Assembly (NCBI RefSeq): GCF_000317635.1
Contig: NC_019779.1
Coordinates: 930,001 to 994,000 of the forward strand
DNA from: Halothece sp. PCC 7418
GTDB taxonomy: Bacteria; Cyanobacteriota; Cyanobacteriia; Cyanobacteriales; Rubidibacteraceae
Length of the DNA stretch: 64,000 nucleotides
Direction: 5' to 3'
Shown: piece after piece, positions 8,909 through 17,762 of the stretch
How the letters are laid out: each line of letters starts with the position of its first letter
Position numbering within the stretch: the stretch's first letter is position 1
Notes under the pieces: generated by a model
Databases searched by the model: none
What the model saw: the letters and a program-made list of their open reading frames with translations, nothing else
What the model was told of the DNA's origin: nothing
Made by a program: the position numbers and the translations under genes

Positions 8909-9061
8909 ATGGATAAACAAAGATTAAGCCTTCGTATTGAAACATCTAGAGTTGAAAAGTTGAGATTATATGCTAGATATAAACGGAAAACAATGACTCA
9001 ATTAGTGGAGGACTGGATTGATACCTTAGAAATGCCAAACTACAATGACACAGAAGGCTAA
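8909..9061 (+). CDS. small ribbon-helix-helix protein of element A (50 aa)
   Basis: The ORF starts MDKQRLSLRIETSRVEK and ends MPNYNDTEG, preceded by AAGGGTGG 7-8 bases before ATG. The layout is one short beta strand (QRLSLRIE), helix A (SRVEKLRLYARYKRK) and helix B (MTQLVEDWIDTLE), the classic Arc/MetJ/CopG DNA-binding fold. It is divergent from tnpB, and its stop codon lies in the loop of a conserved hairpin (AAGGC TAA AGCCTT). A second copy with different sequence but the same fold and position occurs in element C (45461-45598). A regulator of tnpB or of the ends is plausible but inferred. Confidence 0.72.
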   Translation: MDKQRLSLRIETSRVEKLRLYARYKRKTMTQLVEDWIDTLEMPNYNDTEG

Positions 9062-9167
9062 AGCCTTGTCTGTGTCATTCATGAGGGGCTGTCGTCGGAA
9101 CGAGGGTGACGACGCTTGTAAGCCCCGTCCATCCGTTTGAAACGGATGGCTTTCTGACTGTTTTATT
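9062..9167 (-). repeat. left-end hairpin array of element A
   Basis: Read along tnpB: CAGTCAGAAAGCC, a hairpin with arms CCATCCGTTT and AAACGGATGG, then GGGGCTTACAAGC...GACGACAGCCCC enclosing an inner stem, then CTCATGAATG. Elements B and C carry the same array with compensatory changes in the stems. Base pairing is visible directly; a role as transposase-recognised DNA hairpins follows from IS605-family knowledge. Confidence 0.75.
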
Positions 9168-9191
9168 GTAATTTTAAGTGAATTGCAAATT

Positions 9192-9279
9192 ATCCCCCTA
9201 GCCCCCCTGAGAAAGGGGAATCCCCCCTAGCCCCCCTGAGAAAGGGGAATCCCCCCTAGCCCCCCTGAGAAAGGGGGGA
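9192..9279. repeat. three tandem 29-bp C-rich units
   Basis: The unit CCCCCTAGCCCCCCTGAGAA plus AGGGGAAT repeats three times with a 29-bp period. Each unit can form a CCCC/GGGG hairpin. It lies between element A and the MFS gene, in its upstream region. Confidence 0.9.
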
Positions 9280-9331
9280 ATAGTTAATCAAGTTTTTACG
9301 AATGATTTAGATCTGCTAAATTCTCTTATTC

Positions 9332-10582
9332 ATGCTTAAAAAACTCACGCAACAATTCCCATCTTTGAATCGCACGGTTTGGATTCTGGCGTTTGGGCGG
9401 TTACTCTCTGAAATTGGAACAGGATTTGTTTTATTTTATGCCTCAATTTTCTTTGTTAATCAAGTGGGGTTATCGGCAACTTTAGTGGGGGTTGCCCTGG
9501 GGAGTGGACAAGTGGCGGGGGTGCTGGGTCGCTTTTTGGGGGGCGTTTTCACGGATAGTAAGTCTTGGGGAAGACGGCGCACGTTGTTACTGTCGGCTGC
9601 GGTTTCTGTTTTAGCTGATGTGGTTTTAGGCTTAACCTATAATTTTCCGACCTTACTCCTCGGAAACTTAGTTTTAGGTTTAGGGGTGGGGTTATATTGG
9701 CCCGCAACGGAAGCGGTTATTGCTGATATTACTGCCCCTGATGAACGAAATGAAGCCTTTGCTATTACTCGCGTTGCAGATAGTTTAGGCTTAGGGATTG
9801 GGGTAGTTTTAGGGGGATTAATTATTAGTACGGCAGGGAATTATCGTCTGTTGTTTGCTGCGGATGGGGTTTCTTTTCTGGTTTTCTTTGCGGTGATTTA
9901 TTTTGCGGTGGAAGAAAGTTATCAATTTTTTGAGGAGGGGGAAAGCAGTCAGAGAAATCCGTTTCAAGGTTGGGGGATTGCGCTGCGCGATCGCGCTTTT
10001 GTAACATTTCTCAGCATCAATATCCTCTTCACCACTTACATTTCCCAAATTCAAAGCACCCTTCCTCTATATTTCCGCAACTATGTCCACACAGGAGGGG
10101 AGGAATTAGGCTTTTCTCCTCAAGTCATCAGCGCCCTCTTCACCTGGCATATTACCTTTGCTGCTATTATGCAGTTACCGATGGCGAGGTTTCTCAACCG
10201 TTTCCGACGCGCCCAAGCCCTAACTTTTTCCTTTTCCCTCTGGCTGGTGGGCTTTGTGTTAATTTGGGTAACAGGAATCACCCAAAACGCCCCGTTGCTC
10301 ATTGCTGTTGTAGCTTTGGGGATTTTGAGCTTAGGATTAAATAGTTACACGCCCTCTGCTTCCTCTCTCGTTGCTGATATTGCCCCCGCTTCCTTACGCG
10401 GTGTCTATTTATCCCTAAATTCCCAATGTTGGGCTGTAGGCTTCTTCATTGGGCCCCCTGTGGGAGGTTGGGCGTTGGATCAAGCTCGCGTTATTACGGA
10501 TCAGTTTTGGCTGGTTGTTGCAGCGACGACGTTAATTGGAATGATTGTGTTGCGCTCTCTCAATAAACTCCTAAAATCATGA
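9332..10582 (+). CDS. MFS transporter
   Basis: This 416-aa protein has about 12 hydrophobic helices and the loop 2-3 signature of the major facilitator superfamily (GGVFTDSKSWGRRRTLL, corresponding to GxxxDRxGRR). It is an inner-membrane secondary carrier; the substrate cannot be told from sequence. There is a short soluble stretch in the middle (about 195-215, EESYQFFEEGESSQ). The last codons overlap the start of the lipoprotein gene by four bases (ATGA), so the two are likely co-translated. The start is the first ATG after the C-rich tandem repeats; no strong ribosome-binding site is visible. Confidence 0.85.
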   Translation: MLKKLTQQFPSLNRTVWILAFGRLLSEIGTGFVLFYASIFFVNQVGLSATLVGVALGSGQVAGVLGRFLGGVFTDSKSWGRRRTLLLSAAVSVLADVVLGLTYNFPTLLLGNLVLGLGVGLYWPATEAVIADITAPDERNEAFAITRVADSLGLGIGVVLGGLIISTAGNYRLLFAADGVSFLVFFAVIYFAVEESYQFFEEGESSQRNPFQGWGIALRDRAFVTFLSINILFTTYISQIQSTLPLYFRNYVHTGGEELGFSPQVISALFTWHITFAAIMQLPMARFLNRFRRAQALTFSFSLWLVGFVLIWVTGITQNAPLLIAVVALGILSLGLNSYTPSASSLVADIAPASLRGVYLSLNSQCWAVGFFIGPPVGGWALDQARVITDQFWLVVAATTLIGMIVLRSLNKLLKS

Positions 10583-11259
10583 AACATCTCTTTTCTGTTC
10601 TATTTGGGATTTTAATTTTAATCACACTCAGTAGTTGTCAAGATTTTTCCCCTCGCAATCCGCAAGTTTCTTCTAATCATCCGAGTCTTGATGCTACTTC
10701 TCCCAGTTTAGAAGCCTTTGATTTAGCAGCAGAAAACTGGCAAACCATCGCAGGAGAAGGAATCACCCTCTCTCTTCCTGAAACCTATCTTGGTGGGAAT
10801 CCTGTGCGGGATCTGACGAACATTGAAACCGCATTAACGGATCTCGATCAAAGTTATGAAAAGCGGTTGCAACCGATTAAACAAAATTTGGAACAGACGG
10901 TTTTGATTGCTTTTGATGCGCGATCGTTAACTGCAAATGCGTTAACTAACGTGAATGTTGTGCAGCAATCCCTGAATCAACAAACTTCTCTAGAGGACTA
11001 TCTAGCAAAAACCGTCCAGCAACTACAAGCCACCCACCAAATTGAAGAAGAAACGATTCTCACTCAAAATAAATCTTCTATGGGACGGATTATTGCTAGT
11101 GTCACCACAGAAGAAGGGGTGAGCTTGAAACAATTATTTTATCTACAACCGCAAAAAGAAACGGTTTGGATTACTACTTATACCACGCCTAGCAGTGAGT
11201 TTCAGGGTAGATTCCCCAATTTTGAACAAAGCATCGCCAGTTTAGACATTCAAGCCTAA
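10579..11259 (+). CDS. lipoprotein of unknown function, PsbP/DcrB-like
   Basis: This 226-aa protein starts with a lipoprotein signal peptide (MKHLFSVLFGILILITLSSC) with Cys20 as the lipidated residue. After a Ser/Pro/Asn-rich linker comes a domain beginning WQTIAGEGITLSLPETYLGG and ending ENP-free FEQSIASLDIQA; its length and pattern recall Mog1/PsbP/DcrB-like domains, which I offer only as a fold guess. It overlaps the upstream MFS gene by four bases and lies 14 bp before nadK, so MFS, lipoprotein and nadK may be one operon. Confidence 0.65.
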   Translation: MKHLFSVLFGILILITLSSCQDFSPRNPQVSSNHPSLDATSPSLEAFDLAAENWQTIAGEGITLSLPETYLGGNPVRDLTNIETALTDLDQSYEKRLQPIKQNLEQTVLIAFDARSLTANALTNVNVVQQSLNQQTSLEDYLAKTVQQLQATHQIEEETILTQNKSSMGRIIASVTTEEGVSLKQLFYLQPQKETVWITTYTTPSSEFQGRFPNFEQSIASLDIQA

Positions 11260-11273
11260 CAAATAACAAAATC

Positions 11274-12203
11274 GTGCAATTAAACCAAGTAATCATCGCC
11301 TACAAAGCGGGTGACAAAAACAGCAAGGAGTGGGCAGACACTTGCGCCAGAGCCCTAGAAAAACGGGGTTGTAAAGTGCTAGTGGGGCCTAGTGGTATCA
11401 AAGATAATCCCTATCCCGTGTTTTTATCCTCTGTAGGAAATGAAATTGACTTAGCCATTGTTTTAGGGGGAGATGGCACCGCCCTCGCAGCAGCGCGACA
11501 ACTTTCCCCAGAAGGGGTTCAGATTTTAGCGGTGAATGTGGGGGGACACTTAGGCTTTTTAACCGAACCCTTTGAGTTATTTCAGGATATTGAAAATCTG
11601 CTCGATCGTCTAGAATCAGATCGTTATGCCATCCAACGGCGGATGATGCTACAAGCGCAAGTTTTAGAAGGCGGGCGAATTAAACCTGAACCGATGAGTG
11701 ACCGCTTCTTCTGCTTAAATGAAATGTGTGTCAAACCCGCTAGTATGGATCGGATGATCACGTCTATCTTAGAAATGGAAGTGGATGGAGAAGTGGTTGA
11801 ACAATTCCAAGGGGATGGCTTAATTATTGCGAGTCCCACGGGTTCCACTTGTTATACCGCTTCCGCAAATGGTCCGATTGTTCATCCAGGGATGGAAGCG
11901 ATGGTCGTCACTCCCATTTGTCCTCTCAGTCTTTCGAGTCGTCCGTTAGTCCTTCCTCCAGGTTCGGTTGTCAATGTTTGGCCCCTGGAAGAAGCTGAAC
12001 CTTCAACGAAACTTTGGACAGATGGGTCTCTCGGAACAACCATTTGGCCTGGACAGCGTGTTTCGATTACCATGGCTAATTGTTTAGCCAAATTCATTAT
12101 TCTGCGCGAAGATCATTCCTTCTACAACACGCTTCGTGAGAAGCTAATGTGGGCGGGAACTCGCATTCACTATGAGAATGACCATCGTAATGGACATTAT
12201 TAA
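11274..12203 (+). CDS. nadK: NAD kinase
   Basis: NAD kinase phosphorylates NAD to NADP in the cytoplasm. The 309-aa protein has the nucleotide-binding motif GGDGT (about residues 65-69, in IVLGGDGTALAAARQ) and the second family signature around NEMCVKPASMDRM, then GDGLIIASPTGSTCYTASANGP. Length fits cyanobacterial NAD kinases. The start is GTG (11274), giving MQLNQVIIAYKAGD, in line with homologues. It follows the lipoprotein gene by 14 bp. Its stop overlaps the convergent SRPBCC gene by four bases. Confidence 0.93.
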   Translation: MQLNQVIIAYKAGDKNSKEWADTCARALEKRGCKVLVGPSGIKDNPYPVFLSSVGNEIDLAIVLGGDGTALAAARQLSPEGVQILAVNVGGHLGFLTEPFELFQDIENLLDRLESDRYAIQRRMMLQAQVLEGGRIKPEPMSDRFFCLNEMCVKPASMDRMITSILEMEVDGEVVEQFQGDGLIIASPTGSTCYTASANGPIVHPGMEAMVVTPICPLSLSSRPLVLPPGSVVNVWPLEEAEPSTKLWTDGSLGTTIWPGQRVSITMANCLAKFIILREDHSFYNTLREKLMWAGTRIHYENDHRNGHY

Positions 12204-12685
12204 CTCACTTGTTGCGCTGATTCAGCCGATTGGGCTAATTTTCGCACCACTTGTGAGGCATAAGGGCGAATCATCCACCATAAAAAAGGTGATAACCAAC
12301 CTCGTAAAGTGATCGAACAGGAAACATAAGTCCCAATTAACGTTGATTCCACTTGATAAGTGACTCGGTTTTCTAAGCCTGGAATGGCTAGCACCCGCAA
12401 ACTTAAAAATTCACCTGGATTCACTTTTTCCACAAAAACTCGGATTGGAATCGGCATTAATCGCGTTACGGCTTGATAAATCAACCCTGGTTTTGCCCGC
12501 AATCCTTGAGGGGCATTGGTATGATCGAGCAGGGGATTCCAAGATACATCTCCGAGGTTAATCAGTTTTTCCCAGAGGACATCCACAGGGGCATTACTGA
12601 GAACCCGATAGGTTTTGTAAAGGGAAAACTGACAAGAAATTTTTTCCTTTCTTGCGATGAACTTGAACGAAAAATTAAGAATCAC
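12200..12685 (-). CDS. SRPBCC-family (polyketide cyclase-like) protein
   Basis: This 161-aa protein has the START/SRPBCC helix-grip pattern: an opening strand with SNAPVDVLWEKLINLGDVSWNPLL, then FVEKVNPGEFLSLRVLAIPGLENRVTYQVE, and a long C-terminal helix (MIRPYASQVVRKLAQSAESA). Such folds bind hydrophobic ligands; the ligand is unknown here. It is convergent with nadK (4-bp overlap) and divergent from hemF. Homologues often start nearer to KTYRVLSNAP, so the start at 12685 is uncertain. Confidence 0.75.
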   Translation of the reverse strand: MILNFSFKFIARKEKISCQFSLYKTYRVLSNAPVDVLWEKLINLGDVSWNPLLDHTNAPQGLRAKPGLIYQAVTRLMPIPIRVFVEKVNPGEFLSLRVLAIPGLENRVTYQVESTLIGTYVSCSITLRGWLSPFLWWMIRPYASQVVRKLAQSAESAQQVS

Positions 12686-12800
12686 AACATCTCTCCTGAT
12701 CCATTGCGCCCAGGCAAGTATCCTATTTTAGGAAAATTAAATTGTTTTGAGTACATCACTCAAGAATAATTTGTAAAAGTTTATTCATCATTTAGAACTC

Positions 12801-13841
12801 ATGAGTGTAAAAGAAACTGACGTTAGCACCACTAAAAATCAATTTGTACCGCCCGAAGATGGGAAAGCGCGGGTGAAAAATTTTATGATGACGCTACAAG
12901 ATGAGATTTGTAGTAGTTTAGAAAGTCTCGATGGTAGTGGTCAAACCTTTCAAGAAGATACATGGGAACGGGAAGAAGGCGGTGGCGGTCGATCGCGCGT
13001 GATTAAAGGCGGTGATGTCTTTGAACAAGGGGGAGTGAACTTTTCAGAAGTGTTTGGTAAAAATTTGCCTCCTTCGATTTTGAAACAACGCCCCGAAGCG
13101 GAAGGACATGAATTTTTCGCCACAGGAACTTCCATGGTCTTACACCCGCGCAATCCTTATATCCCAACGGTTCACCTCAATTATCGCTATTTTGAAGCGG
13201 GTCCAGTCTGGTGGTTTGGCGGTGGGGCTGATTTAACCCCATATTATCCCTTCGCGGAAGATGCGGTTCACTTTCACCAAACATTTAAAGCTAGCTGCGA
13301 TCGGCATCATCAAGAATATTATCCTGTCTTTAAACGCTGGTGTGATGAATATTTCTATATTAAACACCGTCAAGAAAATCGAGGCATTGGGGGCATCTTT
13401 TTTGACTACCAAGATGGTCAAGGGGAACTTTATCGTGGGCCCGATCCTGAAGGCAATGCGGGACAATATAGCAGCAAATTAGGCGCGATCGAACCCCGCA
13501 CCTGGGAGGACCTATTTGCTTTTGTTCAAGACTGTGGAAACGCCTTTTTACCCGCTTATACACCGATTGCGAAAGAACGTCGTCAGATTGAATATGGCGA
13601 ACGGGAACGAAATTTCCAACTCTATCGGCGCGGACGCTATGTTGAGTTTAATCTGGTTTATGATCGCGGTACGATCTTTGGCTTACAAACGAAAGGACGA
13701 ATTGAGTCAATTTTAATGTCTTTACCGCCCCTTGTGCGCTGGGAATACTGCTATCATCCCGAACCGAATACCCCTGAAGCGGAACTTTATGACACTTTTC
13801 TCAAACCCCAAGATTGGGTGAATTGGCAAACAAAAGGATAA
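12801..13841 (+). CDS. hemF: oxygen-dependent coproporphyrinogen III oxidase
   Basis: HemF converts coproporphyrinogen III to protoporphyrinogen IX with O2, in the shared heme and chlorophyll pathway. The 346-aa protein carries the family signatures: [55 protein letters not shown] and [29 protein letters not shown]. Length is as usual for cyanobacteria. It has its own upstream region (12686-12800) and is divergent from the SRPBCC gene. Confidence 0.97.
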   Translation: MSVKETDVSTTKNQFVPPEDGKARVKNFMMTLQDEICSSLESLDGSGQTFQEDTWEREEGGGGRSRVIKGGDVFEQGGVNFSEVFGKNLPPSILKQRPEAEGHEFFATGTSMVLHPRNPYIPTVHLNYRYFEAGPVWWFGGGADLTPYYPFAEDAVHFHQTFKASCDRHHQEYYPVFKRWCDEYFYIKHRQENRGIGGIFFDYQDGQGELYRGPDPEGNAGQYSSKLGAIEPRTWEDLFAFVQDCGNAFLPAYTPIAKERRQIEYGERERNFQLYRRGRYVEFNLVYDRGTIFGLQTKGRIESILMSLPPLVRWEYCYHPEPNTPEAELYDTFLKPQDWVNWQTKG

Positions 13842-14311
13842 ATTAATTATCAGGTGGAGAGGAATCAAGTATAGTGTTTTTGAGTCTGTCGAAGGGTCAA
13901 AGAACAAAGAACCAAAATTTCTACCATTTCGACAAACTATTGCTACACAACGATCCCCCCCTTCGCCCTCGTTACTAAGGGGGTTTGTGGGGATCTACTG
14001 TAACTTGACAAAAATACTTTTCAATGTCTTAAGGAAACTTGGCAAATTCTTCTAGAAACGAGACAATAGTTAAAATGTAGTGTTTCTTAGTTGGTTGAGG
14101 TACGTCATCTGAATTAAGGAGTGTTATTAGTTCATTATGCTTCAAGGGGCTCTGCTCGACAGGGTTCATTGATTGGTTACTCCAACTCGTATTCCAATTC
14201 TCAAAGAACGAAGAACCAAGAACAAATAACAAAAAATAAGAATGTACTTCGCCAACCCAAGAATTGCTATCAATAAGCTGTCTATTATATAAAGAAACTG
14301 ACCTAAAATCT
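13842..14311. other. intergenic region between hemF and thf1
   Basis: I see no convincing gene. It holds a C-rich/G-rich hairpin at about 13948-13995 (CCCCCCCTTCG...AAGGGGGTTTGTGGGGATC), possibly acting as a hemF terminator, and two AACAAAGAACCAA-type repeats (13896-13915 and 14198-14232). A 99-codon minus-strand frame here translates the second repeat and is rejected. Confidence 0.55.
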
Positions 14312-15043
14312 GTGGATACTCTTCGCACCCTTTCCGAAACTAAACGAACCTTCTATACACTCCATACCCGCCCCCTAAACTCAATTTACCGCCGAGTGAT
14401 TGAGGAATTGTTGGTGGAAATGCACTTGCTAACGGTGAATATTGATTTTAAATATGATCCCTTCTATGCTTTGGGAGTCGTAACCGTCTTTGATACCTTT
14501 ATGCAAGGCTATCAACCCGAGAAAGATAAAGAATCAATTTTTAACGCGATTTGTAAAGCGGTTGAAAGCGATCCGCAACAATATCGACAGGATGCAGAAA
14601 AAGTCAAATCGATTGCGGATCAGGCTTCTGGGGAAGCAGTGACGGCTTGGTTATGTGAAGCAAAACCGTTAGACCAAGCGGGTGATTTAAATGATATTTT
14701 ACAAGGAATTAGAGAAAATCCTCGCTTTAAGTATAGCCGTTTGTTTATTATTGGCATCTATACGGTATTGGAAAAAGCGAATCCTGAGATTGTCAATGAT
14801 GATAAGAAACGAGAAGAAGTTTTAAATAACTGTTGTCAAGCGCTGAATTTACCGAAAGAAAAAGTTGATAAAGATTTAGACCTTTATCGTAGTAATCTAG
14901 AGAAAATGGAACAAGCGCGATCGGTCTTAGAAGATGTAGTCAGAGCAGATCGTAAGCAACGGGAAAGACGAGAACAACAGCAACAGGAAAAATCTGAGTC
15001 TGGGGTTGAGTTAGAGAAGAAAGAGGAAAACACAGAAGTTTAA
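14312..15043 (+). CDS. thf1: Thf1/Psb29, thylakoid formation and photosystem II assembly protein
   Basis: The protein starts near VDTLRTLSETKRTFYTLHTRP and contains RRVIEELLVEMHLLTVNIDFKYDPFYALGVVTVFDTFMQGYQPE, the hallmark of the Thf1/Psb29 family that affects FtsH levels and photosystem II repair. The charged C-terminal helix (VRADRKQRERREQQQQ) is also typical. I chose the GTG at 14312 (243 aa) because family members begin with an xTVRTVSDTKR-like sequence; an in-frame ATG at 14264 would add 16 residues without similarity. No clear Shine-Dalgarno site was seen for either. Confidence 0.92.
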   Translation: MDTLRTLSETKRTFYTLHTRPLNSIYRRVIEELLVEMHLLTVNIDFKYDPFYALGVVTVFDTFMQGYQPEKDKESIFNAICKAVESDPQQYRQDAEKVKSIADQASGEAVTAWLCEAKPLDQAGDLNDILQGIRENPRFKYSRLFIIGIYTVLEKANPEIVNDDKKREEVLNNCCQALNLPKEKVDKDLDLYRSNLEKMEQARSVLEDVVRADRKQRERREQQQQEKSESGVELEKKEENTEV

Positions 15044-15193
15044 TTGATTGTTTAATCAGTTTCTAGTTTTTTGTGATTTCATCAGGAAATGAGATCGGTT
15101 CGGTGTCGTAGGGTGGGCCCTGCTTACCCTACCTGGCTTAGGAAGGGGGATTGTTAGACCAGTCATTTGTAGTAGCTATGAGTGGATTTCATA

Positions 15194-16378
15194 TCAGTTA
15201 GGGCTTGCTGAAAAAAGCGCGATCGCGCTGTCTTGAATTTTCTTTAACGCAACTTGCTGCTGTTGCGCTAACCTGACACAATCTTCGTATTCAGGCTGAA
15301 CATTCACCACTTTTCCCTGTAAGAAAGCCACCTTAACCCTAACCTCACCATAAGCTGTTTTAACCGTTTGTACCTCTCGTTTGAGAGCATTGCGGTTTTG
15401 AATCTGACGACGAATCCCAATCGTTGTCGTTTCCCGAAATAAAATTGCTTCACACTCAGAAATTTTATCCACAGGACAAATAACAGTAACTAAACTTCCC
15501 AAGCGTGACTTTTTCATCGTAATGGCTTGGGTAAAAACATCTAACGCCCCCGCACTAAAGAGTAATTGTTGAACATAGGGTAAAACTTGCGGGGAAAGAT
15601 CGTCGATTTGGGTTTCTAAAACAGCAACAGTTTCAAGATTTTCTGCTGTTGTTATTTCTCCCACCCACAAACGGAGAATATTCGGTAAAGATAAACTCGC
15701 CGTTCCCGCACCTAAACCCACTTTCTGTATTGTCATTGCGGGGGCGTGACCAAACCCTTCAGCAAGGGTAACGGCTAAAGCAGCACCAGTGGGCGTGACT
15801 AATTCTTTTTCAATCCCGTTACTATAAATCGGAACATTCCGCGACTCCCAAAGTTTAACCACCGCAGGAACAGGAACAGGTAATCGTCCATGAGCAGCCT
15901 TGACACTCCCACCGCCAGTGGGAAGAGGAGAACAATAGATTTTCTCCACACCGAGCCAATGTAAGCCTAAACAAGTCCCAACAATATCAATAATGGCATC
16001 GGTTGCACCCACTTCATGAAAATGCACTTCATCAGGAGATACACCATGAACCGCTGCTTCTGCTTGTCCCAGTTGTTGAAAAACCTCTAAACTCCAATCT
16101 TCAACGCTTTGGGGGAGGTTCGCCTGTTGAATTAGTGTTTTAAGATCAGGGAGATGACGATGCGGGGGAGTTTTTGCGCTTAACTGGACTTCAACTTTTG
16201 TCGCCACCTGTCCATTATGGGTCAAGGGATAAGCAGATAACTGATATTCTTCCGTGATGGCTAACTGTTCTAACTGAGATATGAGATAATCCAAAGGAAC
16301 ACCAGCATCAACTAAAGCGGATAAATACATATCCCCAGCGATTCCTGTTGGACAATCCAAATATACAATTTTTGTCAT
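15194..16378 (-). CDS. larC: LarC-type nickel insertion protein
   Basis: LarC installs nickel in the pincer cofactor of lactate racemase (pyridinium-3,5-bisthiocarboxylic acid mononucleotide nickel chelatase); many carriers lack LarA, so other roles are possible. The 394-aa protein begins VYLDCPTGIAGDMYLSALVDAGVPL and has HFHEVGATDAIIDIVGTC, GGGSVKAAHGRLPVPVPAV and ELVTPTGAALA, all typical of this family (formerly DUF111). No larA, larB or larE is in this window. Its ATG shares bases CATG with the divergent Sua5-like gene, so each promoter must lie inside or near the other gene. Confidence 0.9.
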   Translation of the reverse strand: MTKIVYLDCPTGIAGDMYLSALVDAGVPLDYLISQLEQLAITEEYQLSAYPLTHNGQVATKVEVQLSAKTPPHRHLPDLKTLIQQANLPQSVEDWSLEVFQQLGQAEAAVHGVSPDEVHFHEVGATDAIIDIVGTCLGLHWLGVEKIYCSPLPTGGGSVKAAHGRLPVPVPAVVKLWESRNVPIYSNGIEKELVTPTGAALAVTLAEGFGHAPAMTIQKVGLGAGTASLSLPNILRLWVGEITTAENLETVAVLETQIDDLSPQVLPYVQQLLFSAGALDVFTQAITMKKSRLGSLVTVICPVDKISECEAILFRETTTIGIRRQIQNRNALKREVQTVKTAYGEVRVKVAFLQGKVVNVQPEYEDCVRLAQQQQVALKKIQDSAIALFSASPN

Positions 16379-17048
16379 GGCTACTGTTTATTCGATTCAT
16401 CCCGAAACGCCTCAACAGCGTACTCTAGAAACGGTTGCTCAAGCGTTAAAAGACGGGGCGGTGATGTTATATCCCACAGATACAGTTTACGCGATCGGAT
16501 GCGACATGAATGTCAAGTCGGCGGTGGAGAAAGTCCGATTTTTGAAACGAATGAGTAATGACAAACCCCTCACCTTTCTCTGTTCATCATTATCTAATAT
16601 TGCTGATTATGCCCGTGTGGATGATGATGCTTATCGGTTGATGAAACGGCTTATTCCAGGAACTTATACCTTTCTCCTTCCAGCGACAAAATTAGTTCCG
16701 AAACTGGTGATGAATCCAAAACGGAAAACCAGTGGGATTCGCGTTCCCGATCATATCGTTTGCCAATCGCTTTTACAAACTCTCGGAAACCCGATTATTT
16801 CCACGTCTGCTTATCTCCCCGATGATACGGGAGAGTTACCCACCCTTGGCTATGAAAAAGCCCGTTTATTCGATACCATGGACAAACTGGTCGATCTTAT
16901 TCTCGATGATGGATCAGAGGTGAGAACAGATGTCTCGACCATTATTGATCTCACTGGGGATGAACCAGAAATTATTCGGGAAGGCTTAGGAATCGAGGAA
17001 GCAGAAACTTGGTTGTTTGACACTCTCGGCGTTAAATCAAGATTATAG
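16377..17048 (+). CDS. Sua5/YciO/YrdC-family threonylcarbamoyl-AMP synthase-like protein
   Basis: This 223-aa protein has the YrdC fold signatures LKDGAVMLYPTDTVYAIGCD, KPLTFLCSSLSNIADYA and LGNPIISTSA. YrdC/Sua5 enzymes make threonylcarbamoyl-AMP for the t6A base of tRNA; the YciO subgroup, which this resembles in length, may have a different or weak activity. The start ATG overlaps the larC start in the palindrome CATG, and no Shine-Dalgarno is visible for either gene. The tRNA-Gly gene follows 185 bp downstream. Confidence 0.88.
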   Translation: MATVYSIHPETPQQRTLETVAQALKDGAVMLYPTDTVYAIGCDMNVKSAVEKVRFLKRMSNDKPLTFLCSSLSNIADYARVDDDAYRLMKRLIPGTYTFLLPATKLVPKLVMNPKRKTSGIRVPDHIVCQSLLQTLGNPIISTSAYLPDDTGELPTLGYEKARLFDTMDKLVDLILDDGSEVRTDVSTIIDLTGDEPEIIREGLGIEEAETWLFDTLGVKSRL

Positions 17049-17233
17049 CGGGAGATTCTCAGAATCAAATCTCTGAGCGCCGTGTCAAGCGACTACTCAT
17101 AGGTCGGGTTATTCACCGCTTTTCAGGGGGCGCACTGAACTAGGCTCTTTAGAGCATGGAATTTGATTTGAGGGAAGACTTGCCAAGGAGAATTGGTTGT
17201 GTTAACCTAGGTAGAGCAAATGAAAAAAGCCGT

Positions 17234-17304
<71 letters not shown>

Positions 17305-17432
17305 TTTTTAAGGTATGGAAACTTAGAATCTCTAAGCCCTCTGGTTCTCTCCATGCCATCCCATTATCAGAAGCGAATGGATCGCCGTTGATATTATCAT
17401 GAAAAATGATGTACTGATCGATGGTGCTTTTT

Positions 17433-17762
17433 ATGATTCGTTACTTATTTTTCGGTCTTAGTCTTGCTTTAATATCTAGTATCGGCGTTTCTTCTGTATC
17501 TGCTCAAACCACGGAAGAGAACCCTTATCCCTCCAGTGAAAGAGATACTTTTTCTAGTGATTTGGGAGAAGGGATTAGTCCTCTTGATTTAATCCATCGC
17601 TCTAACTTAAGCCGAAGTCGCTCTCTTGAAGAATATCGCATTGAGCAACAACAAAACTTAAATGATGCTGCATCTCAGTTTCGCCAACAGCAGCAGCAAC
17701 TCCTAGAACAAGAATCACAAAATACAACTGAGGACACAGAAACCACGGAAGAATTGTTCTAA
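17433..17762 (+). CDS. small secreted protein, unknown function
   Basis: This protein of about 109 aa begins with a clear signal peptide (MIRYLFFGLSLALISSIGVSSVSAQ) and continues as a hydrophilic chain rich in Ser, Glu and Gln, with a predicted coiled region QQQNLNDAASQFRQQQQQ and an acidic end. I prefer the ATG at 17433; an in-frame ATG at 17421 adds MVLF. It resembles no named family I know. It ends in a four-base convergent overlap with the antiporter gene. Confidence 0.65.
   Translation: MIRYLFFGLSLALISSIGVSSVSAQTTEENPYPSSERDTFSSDLGEGISPLDLIHRSNLSRSRSLEEYRIEQQQNLNDAASQFRQQQQQLLEQESQNTTEDTETTEELF

Larger units (their letters stand above)
7466..9167 (-). mobile_element. IS605-type element A (tnpB plus divergent ribbon-helix-helix gene)
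   Basis: Boundaries come from aligning three copies in this window. Read along tnpB, the left end starts just after TTAC (9168-9171), at AATAAAACAGTCAG, and the right end stops at TTCAA (7466-7470) after a hairpin with arms CCACG/CGTGG. TTAC outside the left end and TCAA at the right end are the cleavage tetranucleotides known for IS608. The element is about 1.70 kb and has no target duplication, as expected of the family. It carries tnpB and a divergent 50-aa gene but no tnpA, so it would need a transposase in trans. Confidence 0.8.

Noticed and set aside
7199..9331. CRISPR array
   Set aside because: Repeats here are transposon-end hairpins and a three-unit tandem repeat without unique spacers; no cas genes are present.
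14029..14328. 99-codon minus-strand frame between hemF and thf1
   Set aside because: Part of its translation is the AACAAAGAACC-type repeat and it overlaps the thf1 start on the other strand.
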